Origin: Pseudomonas sp. RIT-PI-S
GTDB taxonomy: Bacteria > Pseudomonadota > Gammaproteobacteria > Pseudomonadales > Pseudomonadaceae
Direction: 5' to 3'
Length of the DNA: 64,000 nt
NCBI RefSeq assembly: GCF_025642975.1
Contig: NZ_JANZKJ010000001.1
Location: forward strand, 310,001-374,000
Part shown: positions 18,646-29,003 of the stretch, one piece after another
How positions within the stretch are numbered: position 1 is the first letter of the stretch
How the letters are laid out: each line of letters starts with the position of its first letter
The notes under the pieces: model-generated
The model's database searches: none
Seen by the model: the letters and a program-made list of their open reading frames with translations, nothing else
What the model was told of the DNA's origin: nothing
Program-made: the position numbers and the translations under genes

Positions 18646-19683
18646 ATGGCAACTCCTCATACGATTCATCGGCCGCCTTTGCCTTTTACCGAGCATGAAC
18701 TGGCCCAAGCGAGGCGGTTCAACACATGGCTTGCCCGGTTGCCACGTTTCCGGATTCGCAACCGTATTACGCCTCGTTTGATCCAGGCACTGTTGCGCCT
18801 TGGCCAGGTCGGTGGTTCGGCCACACTGGTAAAGCACGGGCTCCGGGCTGAAACCAGTGTGGTGGGGGCGGGAGGTGTGCGGGTGCCGGTGCCGGTGCGA
18901 ATCATTAGGCCCAAAGGGCAAGCCAAGGGCGTGGTGTTGGACATCCACGGCGGCGGCTGGGTTGTTGGCAATGCGCAGATGAACGATGCGCTTAACATCG
19001 CGATGGTCGAGCAATGCAGCGTTGCAGTGGTGTCGGTGGATTATCGGCTTGCCGTGGGCACGCCAATCGAAGGTCTGATGGACGATTGCTTGTCTGCCGC
19101 CCGCTGGCTGTTGAATCCCGGCAACAGAGAGTTTGCCGAACTGCCGGTGATCGTCGTAGGCGAATCGGCCGGCGGGCATCTTGCCGCGGCAACCCTGTTA
19201 CGCCTCAAGGCGTGGCCCACCTTGCTGCAACGTATAAGCGGTGCGGTGCTGTACTACGGCGTCTATGACCTTACCGGCACCGCCAGCGTTCGCGCGGCCG
19301 GCCCGGAAACCCTGGTGCTGGATGGGCCGGGCATGGTCGACGCGTTTCGCCTGCTCACCCCGGGTTCCGGTGAGCACGAACGCCAGCAGCCGCCGCTATC
19401 GCCGCTGTATGGAGACTTCACCGGCTTCCCGCCCGTGCTGATGGTTGCCGGGGAGCTGGATCCGCTTCGCGATGACACCTTTGGGCTAGCTGAGCGATGG
19501 CGCCATTGCGCCCCAGTTGAGCTACAGGTTCTGCCGGCGGCACCGCACGGGTTCATTCATTTCCCCACAGCGATGGCGGCCAGGGTGCTGGCGCACGGCC
19601 ATGCCTGGATATCGAAACGTATCGGCGATACCGACAACGATGGGGCTGCTTCTGAGGCCAAGGTCAACCCAGCAACTGAGTGA
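18646..19683 (+). CDS. Alpha/beta-hydrolase of the hormone-sensitive lipase family
   Basis: A 345-aa esterase/lipase. The oxyanion-hole motif HGGGW and the nucleophile elbow GESAGG are in their normal order and mark the HSL (family IV) group. An Asp in GELDPLRDD and a His in APHGFIHF complete the catalytic triad. No signal peptide is seen. It acts on short-chain esters; the natural substrate is unknown. Its end overlaps the end of the convergent trmK gene by 20 nt. Confidence 0.88.
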   Translation: MATPHTIHRPPLPFTEHELAQARRFNTWLARLPRFRIRNRITPRLIQALLRLGQVGGSATLVKHGLRAETSVVGAGGVRVPVPVRIIRPKGQAKGVVLDIHGGGWVVGNAQMNDALNIAMVEQCSVAVVSVDYRLAVGTPIEGLMDDCLSAARWLLNPGNREFAELPVIVVGESAGGHLAAATLLRLKAWPTLLQRISGAVLYYGVYDLTGTASVRAAGPETLVLDGPGMVDAFRLLTPGSGEHERQQPPLSPLYGDFTGFPPVLMVAGELDPLRDDTFGLAERWRHCAPVELQVLPAAPHGFIHFPTAMAARVLAHGHAWISKRIGDTDNDGAASEAKVNPATE

Positions 19684-20359
19684 TCCACTGAACCTGCTGG
19701 GTGAGTGCTTGCACCTTGGCCTCAGGCACGGGCTGTCGCGCCTGGGCGAAATCAGCCAGGGTGCGCTGCTTGAGTGGCAACAGGCGCCGCCATTTGGCGA
19801 GGAATGCGGGTGTACGCGCCTGCATGTGCAGCGGGCCGAAGTAAAGCTGCGCGGCGGTATACAGCACCGGCCCGGTGCGCTCGGCCACGATGATTTCGTA
19901 GTCGAAACGGTTTTCCCGCAGCACCTCCTCACAGAGGATTCGGTAAGTGTTGTCCATCAGCCATTGGCGTAGCGGTTGCTCACCGCCGTTAGGTTGGAGG
20001 ATCAGGCGTTCTTCGCCATGGAGCCGCGCCTTACCGCTGTCGAGGAGGTCCCGGATCGTTTCGCCGCCCATGCCGCACAAGCTGAGGGCGGTGATTCCGT
20101 CTCCCGGCTCGATAGCCTCCAAGCCATTGGCCAGGCGCACGCTGATCCGCTGTTCCAGGCCGTTCTCGCGCACGGTACGTACGGCCGAGTGAAAGGGCGT
20201 CAGGGCCACTTCGCCGGCCACTGCCGACGCGATGGCGCCCCGGTTCATCAGCGCTACCGGCAGATACGCATGGTCCGAGCCGATATCGGCCAGGCGCGCG
20301 TCAAGGGGCACGTGCGCCGCTACGCGCTCCAGGCGCAGGGATAGGGTGTGTTCGTTCAA
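19664..20359 (-). CDS. trmK: tRNA (adenine22-N1)-methyltransferase TrmK
   Basis: A 231-aa SAM-dependent methyltransferase that makes m1A22 in tRNA. The SAM-binding ADIGSDHAYLP and the segment LSLCGMGGETIRDLL are typical, and LILQPNGGEQPLRQWL is a family hallmark. The frame is open to 20527, but TTG 20359 follows AGAGG and gives the family's length and N-terminus (NEHTLSLRLERVAAHVP), so I use it. It is monocistronic and convergent with the esterase gene. Confidence 0.85.
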   Translation of the reverse strand: MNEHTLSLRLERVAAHVPLDARLADIGSDHAYLPVALMNRGAIASAVAGEVALTPFHSAVRTVRENGLEQRISVRLANGLEAIEPGDGITALSLCGMGGETIRDLLDSGKARLHGEERLILQPNGGEQPLRQWLMDNTYRILCEEVLRENRFDYEIIVAERTGPVLYTAAQLYFGPLHMQARTPAFLAKWRRLLPLKQRTLADFAQARQPVPEAKVQALTQQVQWITQLLG

Positions 20360-20694
20360 CTGCAGCCTCTTTTCACCGGGCCCGCGATAGCGCTGGCCGG
20401 TCGGGGCGCGATTCTGTCGAGTAAAGGCGAGTGTTTCAAGGTGCCCCGGTCGGCCTGGGTTAAGGCCCCTCAAAGTGCGTGTTAAAGCTCTGAGCGAAGC
20501 GGCCGATAAATCATGGATCCATTGCAAACGTTTAGGGCAGCCCGAACGCCACTAATGAGAAGTAATGGCAAAATGCTACATGCGCCACATTTCGGGCGCC
20601 ATTTTATTTACGGCACTTGCTGGTACGGCTGTAATAACTAGCCTTGCGGCCTAGGGCGCCTCCACCCCGCCGCGTCATTTAAGGAAAAGTGACT
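20360..20694. other. Gene-free stretch between divergent trmK and hscC
   Basis: Holds the 5' regions of both genes. I see no convincing open frame, RNA gene or strong sigma70 promoter here. Confidence 0.5.
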
Positions 20695-22386
20695 GTGATC
20701 ATCGGTATCGACCTGGGCACCACCAACAGCCTTGTAGCTGCCTGGGATGGCGAACACGCCCGGATACTCCCCAATGCCTTGGGCAACCTGCTCACACCTA
20801 GCGTGGTTGGCCTGGACGACCAAGGCGAGCTGGTCGTAGGAGACATTGCCCGCGAACGGCTACACACCCATCCGCAGCTCGCCGCTTCGCTGTTCAAGCG
20901 TTACATGGGCAGTGCCCGCGAAACGTTCTTGGGCACGCGCGCCTACCGCGCTGAGGAACTGTCGGCAATGCTGCTGCGCAGCCTCAAGGCGGATGCCGAG
21001 CGCGCGTTGGGCCAGCCTGTTCATGAAGCGGTGATTAGCGTGCCGGCGTACTTCAGCGATGCCCAGCGCAAGGCCACGCGCATCGCCGGCGAGCTGGCCG
21101 GGCTGAACGTTGCAAAGCTGATCAACGAACCCACCGCTGCCGCCCTAGCCTATGGGCTGGAGCAGCGCGAGGAGGCGACCTTTCTGGTGTTCGACCTCGG
21201 CGGTGGCACCTTTGACGTATCCATCCTTGAGCTGTTCGAAGGCGTCATGGAGGTCCGTGCCAGCGCTGGGGACAACTTCCTGGGAGGTGAAGATTTCGAT
21301 GACCGGCTCGTCGAGCATTTCGTTGCCAAAGTGGGCGCCGCTGACTTGCCAGACACCTCCCTCCCGGCCATCGCTCAGCGCTTGCGCCGCGAGGCGCAGC
21401 GGGTTCGCCATGCCCTCGGGCAAGCGCAACTCGCCCGCTTTACCCTGCGCGAGCAAGAACGCGAATGGAGCCTTGAGCTAACCCAGGGCGATCTGGCGGA
21501 GATCACCCGGCCCCTGCTGGACCGCTTGCGTGCGCCGATTGACCGCGCGCTTCGGGACGCCCGGATCAAGGTCGCAGACCTGGATGAGATATTGCTGGTG
21601 GGCGGCACCACGCGCATGCCGCTGGTGCGCAAGCTGGTCGCTACGCTGTTCGGGCGAATTCCGGCAATGCAGCTCAACCCCGACGAAGTGGTTGCCCAGG
21701 GGGCGGCAATCCAGGCGGCCCTACAGGCGCGCCACGCATCGTTAGAAGAAGTAGTGCTCACCGATGTGTGCCCGTACACGCTGGGGATCGAAACTTCGGT
21801 ACAGCAAGGCGCGGGCTACCAGAGCGGCCATTACCTGCCAATCATCGAGCGTAACACCGTGGTACCGGTCAGCCGTTCGCGCACCGTGTCCACGCTCAGC
21901 GACAACCAGAAAGTAGTCCAACTGGGGATCTACCAGGGCGAGAGCCGGCTGGTGAAAAACAACATTTTTCTGGGTGAGCTAGAAATTCCAGTTCCGCCGC
22001 GCAAGGCTGGGGAAGTCACCCTGGAAGTGCGCTTCACCTACGATAACAACGGCTTGCTCGAAGCCCAGGTGCATCTGCCGATCAACGGCGAAACCCGCAA
22101 GGTGGTGATCGAAAACAACCCCGGCGTGTTAGCGCCGGAGGAAATCGCCAAGCGGCTGGCAGCCCTCGAAGCGCTGAAAGTGCATCCGCGGGACAAGCAG
22201 ATCAATACCCTGCTGTTGGCCCGGCTGGATCGCCTGTACCAGGAAAGCCTCGGCGACGGTCGGCAGTACATCGCTGGGCTGGCGAACCATTTCCAGCAAA
22301 TGCTCGACACTCAGGACGAACACCGCATACGCGAAGCGCGTGGCGATATCACACTGCGCCTTGCTCACTTAGAGCAAGAGGGCTAA
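20695..22386 (+). CDS. hscC: HscC-type Hsp70 chaperone
   Basis: A 563-aa DnaK-family ATPase. The nucleotide-binding domain carries [10 protein letters not shown] (near 2-11), [24 protein letters not shown] and [11 protein letters not shown]. The substrate-binding domain is short and the C-terminal lid reduced, as in HscC (E. coli form about 556 aa). GTG 20695 is preferred to GTG 20689 because AAGGA then has normal spacing (9 nt instead of 3). The next gene encodes a membrane J protein 6 nt downstream, the same pairing as hscC with djlB/djlC. The clients are unknown. Confidence 0.85.
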   Translation: MIIGIDLGTTNSLVAAWDGEHARILPNALGNLLTPSVVGLDDQGELVVGDIARERLHTHPQLAASLFKRYMGSARETFLGTRAYRAEELSAMLLRSLKADAERALGQPVHEAVISVPAYFSDAQRKATRIAGELAGLNVAKLINEPTAAALAYGLEQREEATFLVFDLGGGTFDVSILELFEGVMEVRASAGDNFLGGEDFDDRLVEHFVAKVGAADLPDTSLPAIAQRLRREAQRVRHALGQAQLARFTLREQEREWSLELTQGDLAEITRPLLDRLRAPIDRALRDARIKVADLDEILLVGGTTRMPLVRKLVATLFGRIPAMQLNPDEVVAQGAAIQAALQARHASLEEVVLTDVCPYTLGIETSVQQGAGYQSGHYLPIIERNTVVPVSRSRTVSTLSDNQKVVQLGIYQGESRLVKNNIFLGELEIPVPPRKAGEVTLEVRFTYDNNGLLEAQVHLPINGETRKVVIENNPGVLAPEEIAKRLAALEALKVHPRDKQINTLLLARLDRLYQESLGDGRQYIAGLANHFQQMLDTQDEHRIREARGDITLRLAHLEQEG

Positions 22387-22392
22387 GCGGTG

Positions 22393-23847
22393 ATGAACCA
22401 TTGGCATGTGCTGGGCCTCACCCCTGAGGCGGACGAGCGCAGCATCAAGCGCGCCTATGCGCGACTGCTCAAAAGCCATCGCCCGGATGAAGATCCCGAA
22501 GGCTTCCAGCGCCTGCGCGAGGCGTATGACGCTTCGCTGGTTGAAGCCCGTTGGCGCGCCGAGGAGGGCGAGCGGGCAAGTGATGCCCTACTGTTCGTCA
22601 GCTTGCTGGCCCCGGATGAATCGCCGTTAGCGGCTCCGGTAGTGGTAGCCACTGCGCAGGCCGTGGCGCCTGCCTCGCGGCTTGCCTCACAGGCGCCGCC
22701 CGCGTCGGTGGAGATACTTGCCGCACCGGAGCACCATGAGGCCCTGGCCACCATCGACCCGCCGCAACCGGCGTTCTGGCAAATGCAGCAGTGGTTGGCC
22801 GAAGGCAAAGACCGCCAGGTGCTGGACGCGCTGCGGGTATGGCTAGCCAGCGACTGGCTGTTGCCCTTCGAGCGCCGGCAGCAATTCGAGCAGGATGTAT
22901 TGGGCTGGCTTGAATCCGCCCCGCAGTGGTCGCCCGCGTTCTTCGACGCCGTTTGCCAGGCAATTGGCTGGGACGAAACCCGCGGCGATCTGCCCTGCGA
23001 GCACTGGCGCTGGAACGCCCTTATCCGACGGTGCGAGGCGCAGGCGCAGGCTGACACTGTGCGCGCCGAGCTCGCCGCGTTCGAGGCTGACAGGTCCCGC
23101 GGCTGGGGCGCCGCGCTATTGCTCAAACCCATGGCGGATCGCAAGCGGCGCCAGCTCGCGGATAACCTGATCAGCAATGACTGGCAGCGCTTTGCCGAGC
23201 TTGCTCAAACAATCGAATACCAATACCCGGAGCTGCCCAGGCTGGTGGGCGCGGAGCCTTTGAGCAATTGGCGAGACTGGCTGCCGGCCACCAGCTATCG
23301 GGGGGTGTATCTGTTCCTTTGGCTTGCGCTCTTTTTAGTGCTGATCGCTTCGGCAATGCTTGGGGGGCAGAAGCACGACGCTTTAGGCGCTCTGGTGATG
23401 GCGCCGTTGATGGTGATCGTACTGATCTGGATCGGCATGAAGGCGTACCACGTATGGGCCATGGTCGCGGTGACAGCGGCGCAACTGGATGTGGTGCTCA
23501 GCCGTCCATTGCTACCACGCCGCCTTTATCGGGATGGCGCCGGGCTGCTGCTGCTTCGACACATTCTCCCGAGCGCCGTGCCGGCCTTCGTGGCGTATGC
23601 ATGGTCTGGCCCAGCGCTCTGGCTGCGCTGCGCAAGCCCGGCGCTGGTCATGCTTGGCACCTTGTACTTCACCCACCTGGCACTGAGGGGCGGGAAGGTT
23701 TCGTTCGGGGTTCGGGTTTCACGGCTACTGAAGGCGCAACTAGGGCGATTGCCCTGGCACCTGTTGGCGAATGAAGGCCTGCTTGCCGTGATTGCGGTGG
23801 CGGTGACGGGAACTTCGATTTACCTGCACATGAAAGGAAGTGTGTAG
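22393..23847 (+). CDS. Membrane-anchored J-domain protein, partner of the HscC-type chaperone
   Basis: A 484-aa protein with an N-terminal J-domain (about 2-50; WHVLGLTPEADERSIKRAYARLL), a variable middle region and a C-terminal membrane part with about five hydrophobic helices (from residue 305). The usual HPD tripeptide reads RPD (SHRPDEDPEGF). The layout resembles DjlB/DjlC, which work with HscC. ATG 22393 is used; the GTG 3 nt earlier is equally possible. It should recruit the Hsp70 to the inner membrane. Confidence 0.82.
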   Translation: MNHWHVLGLTPEADERSIKRAYARLLKSHRPDEDPEGFQRLREAYDASLVEARWRAEEGERASDALLFVSLLAPDESPLAAPVVVATAQAVAPASRLASQAPPASVEILAAPEHHEALATIDPPQPAFWQMQQWLAEGKDRQVLDALRVWLASDWLLPFERRQQFEQDVLGWLESAPQWSPAFFDAVCQAIGWDETRGDLPCEHWRWNALIRRCEAQAQADTVRAELAAFEADRSRGWGAALLLKPMADRKRRQLADNLISNDWQRFAELAQTIEYQYPELPRLVGAEPLSNWRDWLPATSYRGVYLFLWLALFLVLIASAMLGGQKHDALGALVMAPLMVIVLIWIGMKAYHVWAMVAVTAAQLDVVLSRPLLPRRLYRDGAGLLLLRHILPSAVPAFVAYAWSGPALWLRCASPALVMLGTLYFTHLALRGGKVSFGVRVSRLLKAQLGRLPWHLLANEGLLAVIAVAVTGTSIYLHMKGSV

Positions 23848-23981
23848 GGCGCGGCGCGCGGAAAAAGAGGGCGGGTAGGCCCGGTGGGCAGCAACTGCCG
23901 AACTTGTTCAACACTTCTTGGCCAACCGGCATGGGCCTGTTGGTCGCTCTAGCACTTCTCTATCAAAGGAATAACGCTTCA

Positions 23982-24599
23982 ATGAAACTGTCTGTCTGGT
24001 TGTCGTCACTGGCCATGGTCATTGGTTCCGCCAATACCCTGGCTGCTACCACGCCCTTGTCCAATTTCCTTGGGTGTACCGATCAATCCTTTCCAGTAGT
24101 TACGCAGGCGCCGTTCGACAAACTGATTTCCAGCGTGGTCGAAAATGGCCGTATCACGCTAAAAGCCGGCACCAAGAGCGATATGGGCCAGCGTTGGATG
24201 TTCGATAAACCTGTAACTGTTAACGGGCTGGTCGTTACCGGTTTTTTTGCCGAGGACATGGACATAAAGGGATCGCGCATCATCAACTGGGGCTTCTATT
24301 CACAACAGACGCCGGGCCAGATCGCAGCGCTGCTGAAAACAACTGGTGTTGATCTTCCCGTAGCCGGCGAAGTGCTCGCCCGGCCAGAGATATGGTCGGA
24401 ACAACACGCCACCTGGCAGTTAGAAACATCTGACGCGACGGCAGGCAAATTGGTGGCGGATACTTCCGAACGCGTCCTTATGGTCGAACCTGCCCCGGAG
24501 GATGTGGCAGGCAGTCACGGCATGTTGACCTGTTCGCTGCAGGGGAAAGTGAGCCAGGCGGCCTTGAAGTCTAGCCGGCCCGATCTGCTGGCCAGGTAA
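23982..24599 (+). CDS. Exported hypothetical protein
   Basis: A 205-aa protein with a clear signal peptide (MKLSVWLSSLAMVIGSANTL, cleavage after LAA) and no recognised domain. The mature part has two cysteines far apart (one in FLGCTD, one in LTCSLQG) that could form a disulfide. ATG 23982 follows AAAGGA; the longer frame from 23904 has no signal. Probably periplasmic; function unknown. Confidence 0.7.
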   Translation: MKLSVWLSSLAMVIGSANTLAATTPLSNFLGCTDQSFPVVTQAPFDKLISSVVENGRITLKAGTKSDMGQRWMFDKPVTVNGLVVTGFFAEDMDIKGSRIINWGFYSQQTPGQIAALLKTTGVDLPVAGEVLARPEIWSEQHATWQLETSDATAGKLVADTSERVLMVEPAPEDVAGSHGMLTCSLQGKVSQAALKSSRPDLLAR

Positions 24600-24627
24600 A
24601 AGCCCGCCGTCGAGGGCGGAGCTGGCT

Positions 24628-24661
24628 GTGGCCGTCATATCTATTATGACCTGGCGGCCAC
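24628..24661. terminator. Bulged inverted repeat between convergent genes
   Basis: GTGGCCG-TCATA pairs with TATGA-CGGCCAC across a 5-nt loop with a 5-nt bulge. It lies between two genes that point at each other, a likely two-way transcription stop. It lacks long T-runs. Confidence 0.45.
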
Positions 24662-24694
24662 GAGCTGCGCATGGGCAGCCCAAGGCCGGGGCTA

Positions 24695-25123
24695 TCAGCG
24701 CTTGAACTGCATCACCGCATCCGCGAAGCGATGGGCCAGGGCAAGGTCAGTGACAACGGCCTTATACAGGTTGCGGCCCTTGGCGTTGCGCACCAGGACA
24801 ATGGTGCGGCCACGGTTTTTTTCGATCAGGTCAACCTTGGATACATCCTTGTAATACACCTGCACCTGCACACTCTTGCCAGCAGCTTTTGGCGTTTCGC
24901 CATTGGCGGCGGGCTCTGCGTATAGCGGGCCCCGGGCATAACCGAAATAGTCGGGGGTTACGAATACTTTATCCGGCCCACGCTTGCCTGGCAGGCCACG
25001 CAGTACTTGTTCGATGCTCGCCCGGCCTAATGCCGGATCAATGGCCGAAGGGGTGTAATCCAGCGTGCGTGCGCCGCAACCGCCGAGAAGAAGGGCTACC
25101 GCCAGTACCATCCATGCTTTCAT
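24695..25123 (-). CDS. Putative lipoprotein
   Basis: A 142-aa protein with a lipoprotein signal peptide (MKAWMVLAVALLLGGC, lipobox LGGC). The mature part has a predicted mixed alpha/beta make-up (VQVQVYYKDVSKVDLIEKN) and no family I can name. An AGGAAG site precedes the ATG. Likely attached to the outer or inner membrane; function unknown. Confidence 0.75.
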   Translation of the reverse strand: MKAWMVLAVALLLGGCGARTLDYTPSAIDPALGRASIEQVLRGLPGKRGPDKVFVTPDYFGYARGPLYAEPAANGETPKAAGKSVQVQVYYKDVSKVDLIEKNRGRTIVLVRNAKGRNLYKAVVTDLALAHRFADAVMQFKR

Positions 25124-25704
25124 TTGCTACTTCCTTTCAAAAAAGGCGCGCAGAATACCCGTTGTATAAGGTCCCGGCCACCCCTGATGAGTAAGTTTCG
25201 AAGTTAAAAAGTTGATTCGTGGAAGCGCAAGGTTTGCTGTTTTCAACAACCCTGTGTAGCGCGGAAAATAAACTACACCCCACCCCTAAAGTTTTTATCG
25301 GAAAGGTCGATATAAAGGCGCCGCCCTGCGCATGGCACATGACATCGCCAACACGGTGTTTATATATATCCGTTGCGCTGAATAACAAAGCCCCCTTGAG
25401 AGTTGAAACCGCCGGAACGTCTGGCTGACGGGGCGTTGTTATTTAAACCGGGAAGGTATGCGGATGGTGGTCGAAAGTGGCTAGAAGGCCATAACGCAAG
25501 AAAACCCGAGAGCCGTCACCGATGCCATGGCCAAGGCGCTGTGACGACCTGTGCTTGCGCTACCGCCGCAAGCGCTTCAGCGAGTGCCCAAACCTGAACG
25601 ATGCGGGACTCCGTCGCTTTTGCGCGCCGCGCCAGGAAGCGGGGCGCCATCACTGATATTCTTGTGGTTTAGGATCCCAAGCCCAAGCGCTTTCAAGGAC
25701 GTCG
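25124..25704. other. Gene-free 580-bp stretch upstream of the helicase gene
   Basis: No open frame here has a convincing start and protein-like composition. The left half (25,200-25,390) is AT-richer than its surroundings, including a run tttatatatatcc near 25,360. The part 25,540-25,640 looks coding-like in short pieces but is interrupted, so a decayed gene is possible. AAGGA at 25695-25699 is the helicase ribosome site. Confidence 0.4.
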
Positions 25705-28700
25705 ATGAACCCGCAAAACACTGTGCGCTACTGGCATGCCGTCGAGTTGCTGCAGCCCCAGGCTGTACCCAAGCTGAAGAAGCGCGACAGCGACTACCAG
25801 CCTTACTTCCAGGACATACCCACCTCCGGCGAAACCCTCCCGTGGATGCCAGGCAACCTGTTGAGCAGACAGCGCCTGCCCAACAAGCGCGTGTGGAGCC
25901 ACACGCTGTATGCGCATCTTTACGAAAACCTTGATGTGTCTCGTCAGCTGGAGGCCCTGTACGGCGCCGACCAGGGCTACAAGGAGCCGCAGCGCCGGCA
26001 GTCGGCCCTTTTTGCATTGAAATTCAACAACGACGGCATGATGGTCGCCGACAGCTTGGCGTTGTCCAGCGAGGCATGGTTCGTGGGCAAGGCCATTCAA
26101 GGCATGGACTGGACCCACGGCTTCGACGAAACCCAGCAATTTCTACGAGAACAGGCCAATAGCCTGCTTGGTAGCGTGGTACAGGCCGCCGACCTGGCGC
26201 TTATGACAGGCTATGTGCGTAAGGAACTGGGGCTCGACGCGTTCTTTGCTGAAGCCCCGCGCCTGCACCGCTTCCGTTCGGCACCGATCAACCCTAACAA
26301 GCCAGAGCAGGAAGACGACCCCCTCAACAGCTTCCTGCTCGGTGACCTCGCCGCCGTGGCCGAGGCCTTGGAGCGTGGCGAGACCAGCGTGCCTTTGGCC
26401 CGTTATCTTAGCCAGCACGATGCCAGCCACCGGCTGCATCTGGACCAAGCCGATGCAGACCTCGCCGTGATCGATCGCCTTTCGCCATCGCGCTACGCCC
26501 CCGGTTGCTGGCCGGCCGAGCGGCACTTGGGCCTGGTGCATTCCCAGCAACTGGCGGTTAACAGCCTGCTCCAGACCCTGGGCGATGACAGCGGCGTGAT
26601 GGGCGTCAATGGCCCGCCCGGGACGGGCAAGACTACGCTGCTACGCGACCTGATCGCCGCCGTGGTGACGCAACGGGCCGATGTGCTGGCGTCGCTGAGC
26701 AAGGCGTCGGAAGCTTTTGTGCAGAACGGTCGCGAATCTGCCAGCGATGGCGGGCGTGAACGTTGCGCCTACCAGCTTGACCCACGCCTGTTTGGCTTCG
26801 AGATGGTGGTGGCCTCGTCCAACAACGGCGCCGTCGAGAACGTGACCCTTGAGTTACCTCAGCGAGACAAGGTAGACCCCTCTTGGTTACCCGAAGCCGA
26901 ATACTTCAGCCAGCTGGGCGAAACCACCAGCGGCAAGCCGGCCTGGGGCCTGATTTCCGCCGCGTTGGGCAGCAAGGCAAAGCGTACGCAGTTTGTCGAT
27001 CGCTTTTTCTACGGCCAGCGCCCGCCTACCGCGACCATGCCCAGAAACGAGCCTGTGGTTGCCACCCCGGAATACTCCGACGGCCCAGCTGGAGACGAAG
27101 ACCTCGAAAGCGGTGAGCCTGGGGGCGATAACCTTGAAGCAGGCAGCGCGGGCAATCAGCCGGCGCCCAAGGGCATGCGCCAATGGTTGAGCGAGCAGGC
27201 GCAACAAATGAAGCTGCTCACACCTGCAGACAAAGCCAGCTTATGGCGTGCCGCCGTGAAGCAGTATCAGAGTGCCAAGGACGCCGAACGGGCGGTGCGC
27301 GCCCAAGTCAGCGGCATACTGGAGGGGGTTCAGGCCGTGGTCGGTGGCAAGGCGCGGTTAAAGCAGATGGAGCAAGCGCGCGAAACCCATCAGGCACAGC
27401 GCCGCGGCCTGGAGGATCAGCACGCGACGCTGGAAGCTCAGCAGCTCATCCCTGCCCGCGAGCAGTTGCACCGTGAGCTCCAGGCCCTGCAGGCCCATTT
27501 GATCAGCAAGCCTGGCTTGCTTGCCAACCTCGCCAGCCTGTGGGGCGCTTATCGTGCCTGGGCTGCTAGGCAGCGCCTGCTCGACGGCGCCCATGCCGTG
27601 GCCAAAAGCGCTTTCGACAGCGCCCAACGCCAAGCACAGCGGCTTAGTGGCCAGCGTGCGGAGCTTGATCGGCTATTAGCGGCGGACGAACAGCAGATCG
27701 ACGAAGCCGCGCGGCACCTGGGCCTGCAGATCGAGAAGGCTCGCAGTGCTGCCCAGGCGGGGCAGGCTGAGCACCTGCTGGCTTGGCTTGAAGGGGGGCA
27801 ACTGGGCCGAGGCAGCGCCATCGAACTGGCCGAACCCTGGATTATCGAAGGCTGGCGCCAGGCCCGGGCGAAGGTGTTCATCGAAGCGCTCAAGCTGCAC
27901 CGCACGTTCTTCGAGATCGAGGCGTCGCGCCTGGGCTATAACCTAGCCTTCATTACCAGCCTGCTGACCGGCAGCCGTTATCGTGGGGTGTCCCAGGCCG
28001 TGGTGCGTTCCGCCTGGGCTTCGCTATTTATGGTGGTTCCGGTACTTAGCAGCACCTTCGCTTCCTTCGCGCGCTCCTTCGGCAGTTTAGGGTGCGGGGA
28101 GATCGGATGGTTGCTCGTGGATGAGGCTGGCCAGGCCACTCCGCAAGCGGCGGTCGGAGCCTTGTGGCGGGCACGCCGCGCGGTGCTGGTCGGTGACCCG
28201 CTGCAATTGGAGCCCATTTTCACCGTCTCCGATGCCGTGCTCGAACACATGCGCACGCGCTATCAAGTCGATGCCCACTGGCTTCCCAACCGACAATCCG
28301 CCCAGACCCTTGCCGACCTCGCCACGCCTTGGGGGCGCATGGCCGGCCCTCAAGGCCAGAAATGCTGGGTGGGCTTGCCACTGGTGGTACACCGCCGCTG
28401 CGACAAGCCAATGTTCGAGCTGGCCAACCGCATCGCTTACGATGGCGCCATGGTGTACGGCACTATCGATGCGCACCCTTCGAAGGACACGCCTGCGCGG
28501 CTGGCCACCGGCTGGGTACATGCAAGCGGCCGCTCTTCCGGCAACTGGGTCGACAAAGAGGGGCAGGCCCTTGAACGGCTGCTGGCCTTGCTCGATGCCG
28601 ACGGCGTGGCGCCAGACAGCATCGCCGTCATTACGCCCTTCCAGGACGTTCGCAACCAGCTCAGGGTGCGTTTAGGTGGCAAGATCGTGCACGGCACCAT

Positions 28701-28944
28701 CCATACCATGCAGGGGAAAGAGGCCGCAGTGGTCATCCTCGTGTTGGGCGGCAACAGCGAGAACGGCGGTGCACGCAATTGGGCGGTATCCCAGCCCAAC
28801 CTGCTGAACGTCGCCGCTACGCGGGCCAAGCGTCGGCTCTATGTGATCGGCGATCGCAATGACTGGGTGCGACGCAACCTCTTCTGCGATGTATCAGACC
28901 TGCTCCCCGCTCATCCCCAATTGGCTGTGGATGCCCCGGCTTGA
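25705..28944 (+). CDS. Large DNA2/NAM7-type superfamily 1 helicase
   Basis: A 1079-aa Upf1-like SF1 helicase. Walker A GPPGTGKTT is near residue 303 and motif Ia ASSNNGAVENV near 375. Motif II is VDEAGQATP, followed by LVGDPLQLEP. The C-terminal motor has HTMQGKEA and the arginine-finger motif NVAATRAKRRLYVIGD. Between the two motor halves (about 450-700) sits a long charged, Gln/Ala-rich coiled-coil-like insertion. The N-terminal 290 residues match no domain I know. No nuclease motif is obvious. It stands alone. Such lone, large SF1 helicases often lie in defence or accessory regions, but nothing here proves that role. Confidence 0.85.
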   Translation: MNPQNTVRYWHAVELLQPQAVPKLKKRDSDYQPYFQDIPTSGETLPWMPGNLLSRQRLPNKRVWSHTLYAHLYENLDVSRQLEALYGADQGYKEPQRRQSALFALKFNNDGMMVADSLALSSEAWFVGKAIQGMDWTHGFDETQQFLREQANSLLGSVVQAADLALMTGYVRKELGLDAFFAEAPRLHRFRSAPINPNKPEQEDDPLNSFLLGDLAAVAEALERGETSVPLARYLSQHDASHRLHLDQADADLAVIDRLSPSRYAPGCWPAERHLGLVHSQQLAVNSLLQTLGDDSGVMGVNGPPGTGKTTLLRDLIAAVVTQRADVLASLSKASEAFVQNGRESASDGGRERCAYQLDPRLFGFEMVVASSNNGAVENVTLELPQRDKVDPSWLPEAEYFSQLGETTSGKPAWGLISAALGSKAKRTQFVDRFFYGQRPPTATMPRNEPVVATPEYSDGPAGDEDLESGEPGGDNLEAGSAGNQPAPKGMRQWLSEQAQQMKLLTPADKASLWRAAVKQYQSAKDAERAVRAQVSGILEGVQAVVGGKARLKQMEQARETHQAQRRGLEDQHATLEAQQLIPAREQLHRELQALQAHLISKPGLLANLASLWGAYRAWAARQRLLDGAHAVAKSAFDSAQRQAQRLSGQRAELDRLLAADEQQIDEAARHLGLQIEKARSAAQAGQAEHLLAWLEGGQLGRGSAIELAEPWIIEGWRQARAKVFIEALKLHRTFFEIEASRLGYNLAFITSLLTGSRYRGVSQAVVRSAWASLFMVVPVLSSTFASFARSFGSLGCGEIGWLLVDEAGQATPQAAVGALWRARRAVLVGDPLQLEPIFTVSDAVLEHMRTRYQVDAHWLPNRQSAQTLADLATPWGRMAGPQGQKCWVGLPLVVHRRCDKPMFELANRIAYDGAMVYGTIDAHPSKDTPARLATGWVHASGRSSGNWVDKEGQALERLLALLDADGVAPDSIAVITPFQDVRNQLRVRLGGKIVHGTIHTMQGKEAAVVILVLGGNSENGGARNWAVSQPNLLNVAATRAKRRLYVIGDRNDWVRRNLFCDVSDLLPAHPQLAVDAPA

Positions 28945-29003
28945 AAAGAGGCGGCGGGTGGATGCGTGAGGGCCGCGAGAGCGAAACAAGGCGGCCCTCA
29001 ACT

